23,877 nt of DNA from SOKG01 sp964449845 (GTDB taxonomy: Bacteria; Chloroflexota; Dehalococcoidia; SZUA-161): positions 1 to 23,877 of the forward strand of contig CAYVES010000020.1 of NCBI GenBank assembly GCA_964449845.1, written 5' to 3'. The position numbers and the translations under genes were made by a program. Shown here in pieces: positions 15,551-22,460 of this stretch. The first letter of the stretch is position 1; every line of letters starts with the position of its first letter. Below the pieces are notes generated by a model that was given only the letters and a program-made list of their open reading frames with translations, had not been told where the DNA came from and searched no databases.

Positions 15551-17350
15551 TCAATCCTCGCTGAGCCTGAGATGCAACTCCTGAAGCTGCTCTGGCGAAA
15601 CAGGAGAAGGTGAATCTAACATGAGGTCGACAGCGCTTTGAGTCTTGGGGAAGGCAATCACCTCCCGGATGTTCTCCTCTCCCGCAAGCAGCATTATGAG
15701 ACGATCGATTCCCGGAGCGATACCCCCATGCGGAGGAGCGCCGCACTCTAGGGCCTCCAGTAGATGCCCGAACCTCTGCTCAGTCTCCTCCTTGCTGTAG
15801 CCTAGAATCTGGAACGCCTTCTCCTGAATCTCTCGCTTATGGATCCTGATCGAGCCACTGGAGAGCTCGGAACCATTGCACACGAAATCATAGTGCCTGG
15901 CCCGTACCTTTCCCGGGTCGGTATCGAGCAACGGCACATCCTCGCTCCTGGGAGCAGTGAAGGGGTGATGCATTGACTCCCAGTGCCCGTCCTCGTTCCA
16001 TTCGAACAAAGGGTAGTCCTGGATAAAAGCGAAAGCCAGAAGATCGTGGTCAGCGAGGCCGAGACGCAGTGCCACCTCCGAGCGCAAGGCGCTCAAGACA
16101 GCGTCAACTGTCTTTGGCTTGTCCGCAACTATGAGCAACAGGTCTCCCCTCTTGGCCCCCAGCCGCTTGGCAATCTCCACTATCTGCTCTGCAGTCAGGA
16201 ACTTAGCGACAACGGAGCGGACGTTGTCCGGGGTTAGGTCAGTGAGTGGCTCCCCAGGCTCCCCATCGAGCGCCATTGTGATAAGTCCTTTGGCCCCACG
16301 GCTGCGGACGAAGTCGGTCAACTCAGCCAGTTGGCTGCGGGAATAAGCTGCGCAACCCGGAGCAGCGAATCCCCTAACCTTCCCCCCCTCACCAAGGACC
16401 GAGCGAAAGACAGAGAATTCACAGCCAGCAACGATATCCGAGAGATCGGCAAGCTCCAGCCCGAACCTCAAATCAGGCTTGTCGCTGCCGTACTTTTCCA
16501 TCACCTCCGCATAAGAGAGACGGGGGAAGGGCTTGATCAACCTCAACTGAGGCATTATCGTCTCCACTAGCGAGGTGAAAAGCTCCTCCGTCAGGTTGAG
16601 GATGTCGTCCTCATCCACGAAGCTCATCTCGAGGTCGAGCTGGGTAAACTCAGGCTGGCGGTCAGCCCTCGGGTCCTCGTCGCGGAAACAGCGAGCTATC
16701 TGAAAGTACCTGTCGTAGCCAGCTACCATGAGTAGCTGTTTCAGTTGCTGCGGCGACTGCGGCAAGGCATAGAACCTGCCGCTATGGATTCGGCTGGGCA
16801 CCAGGTAATCCCGCGCCCCCTCAGGCGTGCTCTTGATCAGGACCGGGGTCTCGATCTCGATAAAACCCTTGGCATCGAGGAAGTCACGTATGAACTTGAC
16901 CACGCGGTGACGCAGGATCATGTTGCGTTGCAGCCGCTCGCGCCTGAGGTCGAGGTAGCGATACTTGAGGCGAAGCGGCTCCTCAACCTCAACCTCTTCA
17001 TTTATGTAAAACGGCGGCGTCTTCGCCACGTTAAGGATCTCCACATCCTCAGCGATGAGCTCGACATCGCCCGTGGCCAGCTTAGGGTTCTCCGTCCCCG
17101 GGGGACGGAGAGAGACCCTGCCCTTTACTCTGACCACATATTCATTTCGCAGCTCGCTGGCAACCGAGTGATTCGCAGCCGACACCTCGGGATTGAACAC
17201 CGTCTGGACTATTCCCTCCCGATCGCGCAGGTCAATGAATATCAACCCTCCGTGGTCGCGCCGCCGGTTGACCCATCCGGCGATGGTCACTTCCTGGCCA
17301 ACGTGTTCCCTGCGAAGCTCCCCACAGCAATGCGTTCTCAATGCAGCCAT
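15551..17350 (-). CDS. aspS: aspartyl-tRNA synthetase
   Basis: A 599-aa class II synthetase of the bacterial type. The OB anticodon-binding domain covers 1-105 (AGWVNRRRDHGGLIFIDLRD). Motif 2 is in FRDEDPRADRQPEFTQLD (222-239). The bacterial GAD insertion covers about 285-420. Motif 3 is GIAPGIDRL (543-551). His33 and Gly85 occupy the places of His31 and Gly83, which mark non-discriminating enzymes in Pseudomonas; E. coli has Leu at the first site. It therefore probably also charges tRNA-Asn with Asp, for later amidation by GatCAB (inference). The ATG at 17350 has no ribosome site and lies 7 nt from a TATAAT box. tig and clpP follow. Confidence 0.96.
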   Translation of the reverse strand: MAALRTHCCGELRREHVGQEVTIAGWVNRRRDHGGLIFIDLRDREGIVQTVFNPEVSAANHSVASELRNEYVVRVKGRVSLRPPGTENPKLATGDVELIAEDVEILNVAKTPPFYINEEVEVEEPLRLKYRYLDLRRERLQRNMILRHRVVKFIRDFLDAKGFIEIETPVLIKSTPEGARDYLVPSRIHSGRFYALPQSPQQLKQLLMVAGYDRYFQIARCFRDEDPRADRQPEFTQLDLEMSFVDEDDILNLTEELFTSLVETIMPQLRLIKPFPRLSYAEVMEKYGSDKPDLRFGLELADLSDIVAGCEFSVFRSVLGEGGKVRGFAAPGCAAYSRSQLAELTDFVRSRGAKGLITMALDGEPGEPLTDLTPDNVRSVVAKFLTAEQIVEIAKRLGAKRGDLLLIVADKPKTVDAVLSALRSEVALRLGLADHDLLAFAFIQDYPLFEWNEDGHWESMHHPFTAPRSEDVPLLDTDPGKVRARHYDFVCNGSELSSGSIRIHKREIQEKAFQILGYSKEETEQRFGHLLEALECGAPPHGGIAPGIDRLIMLLAGEENIREVIAFPKTQSAVDLMLDSPSPVSPEQLQELHLRLSED

Positions 17351-17357
17351 GGCACAG

Positions 17358-17387
17358 ATTATAGCTGATTATCCTGCCCTTTGTAAA
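17358..17387 (-). promoter_or_regulatory. aspS promoter, leaderless
   Basis: Reading leftward, TTTACA (17382-17387), 18 bp and TATAAT (17358-17363) form a strong promoter. Seven bases (CTGTGCC) separate the -10 box from the ATG, so transcription should begin at or one base before the start codon. The promoter lies directly against the end of the 181-bp tandem repeats. Confidence 0.75.
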
Positions 17388-17401
17388 CGTGCCTGCCCGC
17401 G

Positions 17402-17841
17402 ACCGCCTGCTGCAGTTTCTTCAGCTCACTCTGTACCGCCTCAATCCTTGCCTCGCTTTCCTGCACTCTGAGACGGTAGGTCCCCTTGCTCCTTGTGGAT
17501 GTTATCATCCACAGCGAGCGTACGGCTCTGTATTGATAATCTGAGCGAGCAAAGCAGTCAGCTATATGTCCGCCCCTCTTCCACCGCCTGTTGCAGTTTC
17601 TTCAGCTCACTCTGTACCGCCTCAATCCTTGTCTCGCTTTCCTGCACCCTGAGACGGTAGGTCCCCTTGCTCCTTGTGGATGTTATCATCCACAGCGAAC
17701 GTATGGCTCTGTATTGGGAATCTGGGGGAGCAAAGCAGTTAGCTATACTTAGTGCCCTCTTCCACCGCCTGTTGCAGTTTCTTCAGCTCACTCTGTACCG
17801 CCTCAATCCTTGTCTCGCTTTCCTGCACCCTGAGACGGTAG
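17402..17841. repeat. 181-bp tandem repeat, about 2.4 copies
   Basis: Units begin at 17402, 17583 and 17764 with an exact 181-bp period; the third is partial and lies inside the zinc-finger gene. Each unit holds the last 33 or so codons of that gene, its stop, and about 100 bp of 3' flank with a TGTGGATG-TTAT-CATCCACA hairpin (17494-17513 and 17675-17694). The coding part of the middle unit is identical to the gene copy over 78 bp, and the outer unit differs at 3 sites, two of them synonymous. The reading frame stays open in both extra copies. The array probably arose by repeated slippage or unequal recombination, the middle copy most recently. Confidence 0.9.
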
Positions 17842-18092
17842 CTCTGGATAACCTCGTCACGAACCTGCGCCTGGCGGTAGACGTCCATTATCCAGTTCAC
17901 TACAATCTGCCATGCTTCCTGCGGGCTGAGCTCACTGAGCTTTCCCAGTGCCCGAGCAAGGCGCTCTTCCCTATGCTCCTCATCTGCAGGCAAAGACACA
18001 CTTCTCTCCCTCTTCGCCCTGTGTGTCCGCATGTGGCCCCCGAGAGCATGCCAATCGTCAAACTCCTTCCCGCACTCTTTGCATTTGAACAT
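17739..18092 (-). CDS. small C2H2 zinc-finger protein with coiled coil
   Basis: A 117-aa protein with one classical C2H2 finger at residues 4-24: Cys4-x2-Cys7-x12-His20-x3-His24, containing the ALGGH string that resembles the QALGGH core of plant EPF-type fingers. A basic stretch (RTHRAKRER) follows. Residues 48-78 are helical (LSPQEAWQIVVNWIMDVYR), and 80-112 form a probable coiled coil (RLRVQESETRIEAVQSELKK). GGAGGGAG lies close before the ATG at 18092. It is likely a DNA- or RNA-binding protein acting as a dimer (inference). It is not Ros/MucR, whose finger spacing differs. The last third is repeated in tandem downstream. Confidence 0.75.
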   Translation of the reverse strand: MFKCKECGKEFDDWHALGGHMRTHRAKRERSVSLPADEEHREERLARALGKLSELSPQEAWQIVVNWIMDVYRQAQVRDEVIQSYRLRVQESETRIEAVQSELKKLQQAVEEGTKYS

Positions 18093-18125
18093 TTGCTCCC
18101 TCCAGCGGATCTCCCCATGCAGAGT

Positions 18126-18296
18126 CTAACACAATCTAGCCCACAACACAAGCGTCATGTGTTAGCGATGCTTTCACTTTGTTAGAGCGATGGTGCATTT
18201 CAGCACACACTGTGTCATGTACCAGCCCTTTCTATTCCCTCAGCTTCAAAACCAATTCAATGAAGAGAGCGAAATACACAGCGACCACACAGTGTG
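18126..18296. promoter_or_regulatory. dyad cluster upstream of zinc-finger gene
   Basis: CTAACACA (18126-18133) and TGTGTTAG (18158-18165) are perfect 8-bp arms. ACACA-C-TGTGT (18205-18215) and CACAC-A-GTGTG (18286-18296) are two 11-bp palindromes with similar cores. All share an ACAC/GTGT word, so they may be sites for one regulator, possibly the zinc-finger protein itself. No convincing -35/-10 pair was found for the leftward gene. Confidence 0.4.
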
Positions 18297-18677
18297 ATGC
18301 CAGTGGCACACAGATAGTAACACAATAAGCATGTGCGCTTTCCCGCCGCCCTACCCCCGCGGATGATGATTTCGTACCCGAGATCAACAAACGCCCAGAT
18401 TTCGATTACAGGGCTTCTCCGATTTTCACCCGTGATATCGGCAGATCTCCCCGGGGGAGCCATTATCAACGCCCAACTCAACCATTCAGACATCTAGATG
18501 GCTAGCCACTTGAATGTTGCGCTGGTTGAATGTCTAGATGTTTGGCTGGCTGCGCAGGCGCAGCCATTTGAGCATATGGGACCCTCCCCTACCCCGATGA
18601 AGTAGCCTTTGTGTTGACTTCCACCTTCACCTGATGATACCCTTAGTTCGCCGCCAGGGTGATTAAGGGAGGGCAAG
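18297..18677. other. gene-free stretch with small repeats
   Basis: No supported gene. CATCTAGATG (near 18488-18499) and the related GTCTAGATG further on, plus two TTGAATGT words, give a repeated patch around 18480-18540. GGCTGCG-CAGG-CGCAGCC (18548-18565) is a perfect 7-bp hairpin without a T-tract. TTGACT at 18612-18617 is a possible -35 box for the gene at 18678, but the -10 region is poor. Confidence 0.5.
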
Positions 18678-19634
18678 ATGTTCAAAACCAGGCTGACCGA
18701 GCTACTCGGAGTTGAGTATCCCATAATCGGCGGTGCAATGGCGTATCTGAGCACTGCAAAGCTGGCCGCAGCGGTTTCCAATGCCGGCGGCTTTGGACTC
18801 ATTGCCAGCGTTACCTGCACCCGAGATGAGCTGAAGGAGCAGATCAGAGCCTGCCGCAGCCTCACGCACAAACCCTTCGGGGTCAATATCGCTCTGATTC
18901 ATCGTGATCCAGAAAAGATAGACCAAGACGTGGGCGTGGTCATCGAAGAGAAGGTCGAGTTCGTGGAGACCACCGCCCTGAGCCCGGAACCTTATGTAAA
19001 GCGACTCAAGGAAGCTGGCATAACTGTACTCCACAAGTGCGCTACCGTGAGGCACGCCAAGTCGGCGGAGCGAGCAGGCGTCGACGCAGTCACCTTGGTG
19101 GGCTACGAAGCAGCAGGTCACACCGGACTGGACGATCTACCGCTCTCGATCATGATCCCGCTGGCTGTGGACTCGCTCAAGATACCGGTGATCGCAGCCG
19201 GCGGGGTTGGCGACGGGCGGGCTTTTGTCTCCGCCTTGGCCCTGGGTGCCTCGGGGGTGCAGATAGGCACGCGGCTCATGGCCTCCCACGAGTGCCCGGC
19301 CAGTGCGACATTCAAGGACTGGCTCGTTCACACTCAGGCAACCGACACCGTTTACGTAGAGCGTTCCCTTGACAGGGCCTACAGGGTCCGCAGGAATGAA
19401 GCTGCGGAAAAGGTGTTGGAGCTGGAAAAGAAAGGCATTAGCATGCTCGAGCTTCTGCAGTATATCGGCGGCGATAGATTGCGGAAGGTGCTTTTCGAGG
19501 ACGATGTCGAAGCAGGAGTCGTTCCCTGTGGACAGGTGGCAGGCCTTATCGACAAGGTAATGAGTGTCAATGAGATCATCGACGGCATCATCAGCCAGGC
19601 TCAGGGCATCGTGGGGGAACTCCACTCCAGTTGA
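18678..19634 (+). CDS. nitronate monooxygenase family protein
   Basis: A 318-aa FMN-binding TIM-barrel protein of the nitronate monooxygenase (2-nitropropane dioxygenase) family. The opening VEYPIIGGAMAYLSTAKLAA and AAVSNAGGFGLIAS, the catalytic His148 in GYEAAGHTG, and the phosphate-binding AAGGVGDGRAF (173-183) with ASGVQIGTR are all present. The related FabK enoyl-ACP reductase shares these motifs, so reductase activity cannot be excluded. AGGGAGG lies 6 nt before the ATG. A 180-bp gap separates it from the acyl-CoA dehydrogenase, which has its own promoter, so the two may be regulated apart. Confidence 0.85.
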   Translation: MFKTRLTELLGVEYPIIGGAMAYLSTAKLAAAVSNAGGFGLIASVTCTRDELKEQIRACRSLTHKPFGVNIALIHRDPEKIDQDVGVVIEEKVEFVETTALSPEPYVKRLKEAGITVLHKCATVRHAKSAERAGVDAVTLVGYEAAGHTGLDDLPLSIMIPLAVDSLKIPVIAAGGVGDGRAFVSALALGASGVQIGTRLMASHECPASATFKDWLVHTQATDTVYVERSLDRAYRVRRNEAAEKVLELEKKGISMLELLQYIGGDRLRKVLFEDDVEAGVVPCGQVAGLIDKVMSVNEIIDGIISQAQGIVGELHSS

Positions 19635-19641
19635 GATGGTG

Positions 19642-19686
19642 TACCAGTGTACTGCTATACTGTTATATGGGTATACTGTTATACTG
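19642..19686. repeat. short direct repeat, TATACTGTTATA x2
   Basis: TATACTGTTATA occurs at 19656-19667 and 19672-19683, a 16-bp period, framed by CCAGT (19644-19648) and ACTGG (19682-19686). The preceding TACCAGTGTACTG also occurs at 172-184. It lies between two metabolic genes and may be a regulator site array or a remnant repeat. Confidence 0.5.
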
Positions 19687-19756
19687 GCATGAATCGGCAG
19701 AGCTTCGTTACCATTTCGTTCTTAAAGCCCCCCGTTCTGAGCATGACCCATCTGGG

Positions 19757-19784
19757 TTGATAAGTTTCAAGAATCGGCTACAAT
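19757..19784 (+). promoter_or_regulatory. promoter of acyl-CoA dehydrogenase gene
   Basis: TTGATA (19757-19762), 16 bp and TACAAT (19779-19784) match consensus at 5 of 6 bases each. The predicted start near 19791 gives a short leader containing AAGGAGAG before the TTG start codon at 19815. Confidence 0.6.
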
Positions 19785-19814
19785 TACTTCATCTCTACAA
19801 TAAGGAGAGTTGCC

Positions 19815-20972
19815 TTGGAGTATTTCTTGACTGAACAGCAGAAGCTCATCAAGGGCTTGGCTCGGAGGATTGCCGAGGAAAGGATACTCCCCGTGCGGGC
19901 GGAGCTGGACGAGAAGGAAGAGTTTCCCTGGGCAATCGTCAAGGATATGGCTGATGCAGATTTGTTTAGAATCTTTATTCCTGAGCAGTATGAAGGTCTG
20001 GGGGAAGGATGCTTCGCCCTATGCATAGCCGTTGAGGAGCTAAGCCGAGCCTGCTGCGGAGTAGCTCTCACCTACGCTGCAGACGCATTGGGAGCTATGC
20101 CCATTCTTCTTTACGGCAGTGAGGAGCAGAAGCAGAACTATCTCCCCGAGATAGCCAGCGGGGCGAGGCTCACCGGCTTCGGCCTGACCGAGTCCCAAGC
20201 CGGCAGTGACGCTGCTGCCATAAAGACGACTGCAACCCGGGATGGCGATGACTACGTCATCAATGGCACCAAGCAGTTCATCACCAACGGTGGCGAGGCT
20301 GAGATCTACACGATTATCGCTCTGACCGACCCGCTAAAGGGCATCCGTGGCGCCAGCGCCATCATAGTGGAGAAAGGAACGCCAGGATTCACCTTCGGCA
20401 AGAGGGAGAAGAAGATGGGCATCCGCTCCTCCGCCACCAGAGAGCTTGTTTTCCATAATTGCCGGGTGCCCAAGGAGAACGTGGTGGGCAGAGAGGGCAT
20501 GGGGTTCATCGTAACCATGAAGACCCTGGACACATCCCGCCCCGGTGTCGGTGCCCTGGCAGTTGGATTCGCCCAGGGAGCCCTGGAAGCGGCGGTGGCC
20601 CATGCCCGGCAGCGCCACCAGTTCGGCCATCCGGTCTCCGCCTTTCAAGCCATCCAGCACATGCTGGCCAATATGGCCATGGAACTGGAAGCGGCCAGGG
20701 CTCTGGTCTACGCCACAGCCAAGACCATCGACAGCGGGGCCAGGAGCTACACCGAGGAAGGAGCTATGGCCAAGGTCTTCGCCACGGATATGGCGATGAA
20801 AGTGACCACCGATGCGGTGCAGGTCTTCGGCGGGCCAGGCTACATGCGCGACTACCCCGTAGAGAAGATGATGCGGGATGCCAAGATCAATCAGATATAT
20901 GAGGGCACCAATCAGGTGCTGAGAAACGTTATCGCCCTGGAGTTATTAAAGAGGAAGGCGCTGAGAGAATGA
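19815..20972 (+). CDS. acyl-CoA dehydrogenase
   Basis: A 385-aa FAD enzyme that oxidises acyl-CoA to enoyl-CoA or works in reverse with Etf. The N-terminal helical domain covers 1-115. The FAD/substrate beta domain has GFGLTESQAGSDAAA and KQFITNGGEA. The C-terminal domain has QVFGGPGYMRDYPVEKMMRD and the catalytic Glu363 in IYEGTNQV. Size fits short-chain enzymes, including caffeyl-CoA and acryloyl-CoA reductases. The start is TTG at 19815, with AAGGAGAG 5 nt upstream. The stop overlaps the etfB start as ATGA, so the two are translated together; this pairing with a bifurcating-type Etf suggests a reductase role in an anaerobe (inference). Confidence 0.93.
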   Translation: MEYFLTEQQKLIKGLARRIAEERILPVRAELDEKEEFPWAIVKDMADADLFRIFIPEQYEGLGEGCFALCIAVEELSRACCGVALTYAADALGAMPILLYGSEEQKQNYLPEIASGARLTGFGLTESQAGSDAAAIKTTATRDGDDYVINGTKQFITNGGEAEIYTIIALTDPLKGIRGASAIIVEKGTPGFTFGKREKKMGIRSSATRELVFHNCRVPKENVVGREGMGFIVTMKTLDTSRPGVGALAVGFAQGALEAAVAHARQRHQFGHPVSAFQAIQHMLANMAMELEAARALVYATAKTIDSGARSYTEEGAMAKVFATDMAMKVTTDAVQVFGGPGYMRDYPVEKMMRDAKINQIYEGTNQVLRNVIALELLKRKALRE

Positions 20973-21748
20973 ACATCGTGGTTTGCACGAAGCAGGTGCC
21001 GGGCACCACCGATATCAAGATAGACCCCGAGACCAACACCCTCGTCCGGGAGGGGGTAGAAAGCATCATCAACCCCTTCGATACCTATGCACTGGAGGAA
21101 GGCGTTCGCCTAAGGGAGAGGTGCGGTGGCAAGGTTATCGTTATCAGCATGGGCCCCCCCCAGGCTGAGGAAGCTTTGAGGGAGACGATCTCACTGGGCG
21201 CTGACGAGGCCATACTGATCAGCGACCGCGCTTTCGCCGGCTCCGATACCTGGGCTACCTCCTACGTTCTCTCACGGGCGATTGCCAGGATAGCAGATTA
21301 CGACGTCATAATCTGCGGCCGGCAGACGCTGGACGGTGACACCGGCCAGGTAGGCCCCGAGCTCTCCGAGATGCTGGGGATACCCTTTGTGGCCTATGTG
21401 AGCAAGGTCGAGGAGATAAAAGAGGGATATATGAAGATACAGAGAATGGTCGAGGAGGGCTACGAGGTCATCGAGATGACCTTGCCCGCGGTGATCACCG
21501 TGGTCAAGGAGATCAACGTGCCCCGCCTGCCATCCCTGCGCGGCATGGCCAAGGCGAAGAGCGTCCAGATACCCGTCTGGACCGCTGAGGAGATAGGTGC
21601 CGATGGGGACAAGGCCGGCCTCTCCGGCTCTCCCACACGCGTAGTAAAGATATTCTTCCCCCAGAGGACACACAAGAGCGAGATGCTCCAGGGGAGCCTG
21701 GAAGAGCAGCTAGACCAGCTCGTGGAGAAGCTTGGGGAAGTAATTTAG
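20969..21748 (+). CDS. etfB: electron transfer flavoprotein beta subunit
   Basis: A 259-aa EtfB, which holds the nucleotide or second flavin beside EtfA. The opening IVVCTKQVPGT, the INPFDTYALEEG segment (34-45), GRQTLDGDTGQVGPE (117-131) and VPRLPSLRGMAKAK are characteristic. The DGDT-x-QVGP form is typical of electron-bifurcating EtfBs such as LctB and CarD, where this region binds the bifurcating FAD; here Gly126 takes the place where those usually have Ala. It overlaps the dehydrogenase by 4 bp. Its partner etfA does not follow at once; 712 bp of repeat-rich DNA intervene, starting with a strong hairpin 14 bp past the stop. Confidence 0.93.
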   Translation: MNIVVCTKQVPGTTDIKIDPETNTLVREGVESIINPFDTYALEEGVRLRERCGGKVIVISMGPPQAEEALRETISLGADEAILISDRAFAGSDTWATSYVLSRAIARIADYDVIICGRQTLDGDTGQVGPELSEMLGIPFVAYVSKVEEIKEGYMKIQRMVEEGYEVIEMTLPAVITVVKEINVPRLPSLRGMAKAKSVQIPVWTAEEIGADGDKAGLSGSPTRVVKIFFPQRTHKSEMLQGSLEEQLDQLVEKLGEVI

Positions 21749-21761
21749 CCTCAGTCGGGTT

Positions 21762-21807
21762 TCCCTGGGCTTGCGGTGGATGTACTCATCCACAGCAAGC
21801 CAAGGGA
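21762..21807. repeat. large hairpin after etfB
   Basis: Arms of 21 nt (21762-21782 and 21787-21807) pair with two mismatches around a TACT loop. The loop end is GTGGATG/CATCCAC, the core of the dispersed hairpin family also found at 17494, 17675, 21908 and 22161. No T-tract follows, so it may stabilise the 3' end of the dehydrogenase-etfB message or be a mobile palindrome. Confidence 0.75.
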
Positions 21808-21813
21808 GGCAAA

Positions 21814-21981
21814 GTGAAAGCGACAGAATTGATTCGAGGTTTTAATGAATACGTTGAGTCAAACCCGAATAACAGGCATCGTAAGTATCTGACGTTTCCT
21901 TGCTCCTTGTCGATGTTGACATCCAGAAGAGGACAGTCACAGACTAAAGGACAAGATGAGCACGTTAGCTTAAAGGATTGA
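21814..21981 (+). CDS. possible 55-aa gene or gene remnant
   Basis: A GTG at 21814 with GGGAGG 4 nt upstream opens a 55-codon frame beginning VKATELIRGFNEYVESNPNN. I do not recognise it. The second half of the frame runs through a degenerate copy of the dispersed hairpin repeat, so the natural 3' part may have been replaced by the repeat. The ribosome site sits partly in the stem of the preceding hairpin and could be masked. It may be a remnant or chance frame. Confidence 0.25.
   Translation: MKATELIRGFNEYVESNPNNRHRKYLTFPCSLSMLTSRRGQSQTKGQDEHVSLKD
21899..21927. repeat. degenerate copy of TGTGGATG hairpin element
   Basis: CTTGCTCCTTGTCGATGTT matches the left part of the element in the 181-bp repeats with one G-to-C change, and CATCCAGA replaces CATCCACA on the right. 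Pairing is weakened, so it looks like an older, decaying copy. Confidence 0.55.
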
Positions 21982-22006
21982 CAGCTTAGGGTTGTTTATC
22001 ACTAAT
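21978..22006 (+). promoter_or_regulatory. possible promoter upstream of etfA
   Basis: TTGACA (21978-21983), exactly 17 bp, then ACTAAT (22001-22006; 4 of 6). A transcript starting near 22013 would carry a leader of about 450 nt, including the nested stem-loops at 22025-22081, before etfA. Confidence 0.4.
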
Positions 22007-22024
22007 AAGGCTATGCAAAATGGG

Positions 22025-22081
22025 TAGCGTTGCCACAGGAGTGGCAACGAATCCTCCGTCGTGAGAGGAGTCACAACGCTA
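22025..22081 (+). other. nested, competing stem-loops in etfA leader
   Basis: CGTTGCCAC-AGGA-GTGGCAACG (22028-22049) is a perfect 9-bp hairpin. TCCTC and GAGGA (22052-22056, 22065-22069) form a second. TAGCGTTG (22025-22032) can instead pair with CAACGCTA (22074-22081) and would break the first hairpin. This looks like a two-state RNA fold, but no terminator U-tract is seen and no known riboswitch class was recognised. Confidence 0.4.
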
Positions 22082-22160
22082 CACTTAAATCCGAGCCGTA
22101 TCTTTCACCTAAGGGATAGCCGAAATTGTCATGAGAAGTCTGTGGAAAATGGCGAGGTTT

Positions 22161-22184
22161 GCTGTGGATGAAAACATCCACAGC
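22161..22184. repeat. TGTGGATG hairpin element
   Basis: GCTGTGGATG-AAAA-CATCCACAGC has perfect 10-bp arms and is followed by GAGTGGG. The CATCCACAGCGA end matches the copies in the 181-bp repeats, which makes it a member of the same family. Confidence 0.7.
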
Positions 22185-22205
22185 GAGTGGGAAATGAATT
22201 CGCCA

Positions 22206-22294
22206 GTCATTGCGAGGAGCTTCAGCGACGAAGCAATCCCAGAGGTGGAGTGCCAGGAAGAACCATAAGATTGCTTCGCTTCGCTCGCAATGAC
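22206..22294. repeat. dispersed palindromic repeat (GTCATTGCGAG type)
   Basis: GTCATTGCGAG (22206-22216) pairs perfectly with CTCGCAATGAC (22284-22294), and GAAGCAATC (22230-22238) with GATTGCTTC (22269-22277), around a 30-bp loop. The sequence belongs to a palindromic repeat seen in many unrelated bacteria, whose antisense translation gives the false peptide RHCERSEAI. From 22295 to 22460 I see no gene or clear signal. Confidence 0.8.
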
Positions 22295-22460
22295 GGGTGG
22301 GTCTTGTACGTAGACTCATCGAGACTAGTTCAGCGATCTGACAAGTAATGTGAGGACAATACCAATCAGAAGGCATCGTACACTCGATAGAATAACCGCC
22401 AATGAGTTATGTAAACAAGCCGGACTGGAACAGAAATACTAGCCTGACTTGAGGGTAAGC

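Noticed and set aside
17494..17694. TCATCCACA words resembling DnaA boxes in the tandem repeats
   Set aside because: They are parts of hairpin arms, differ from TTATCCACA, and there is no AT-rich unwinding region or dnaA/dnaN nearby.
17402..17841. Possible CRISPR array
   Set aside because: The 181-bp period with nearly identical whole units, coding content and no short repeat/variable spacer pattern rules this out.
18257..18493. 78-aa leftward open frame
   Set aside because: No ribosome site, no recognisable domain, and it crosses several dyads in a gene-free gap.
22071..22376. 101-aa leftward open frame containing RHCERSEAI
   Set aside because: It is the antisense reading of the GTCATTGCGAG palindromic repeat, a well-known source of false proteins; no ribosome site or coding pattern.
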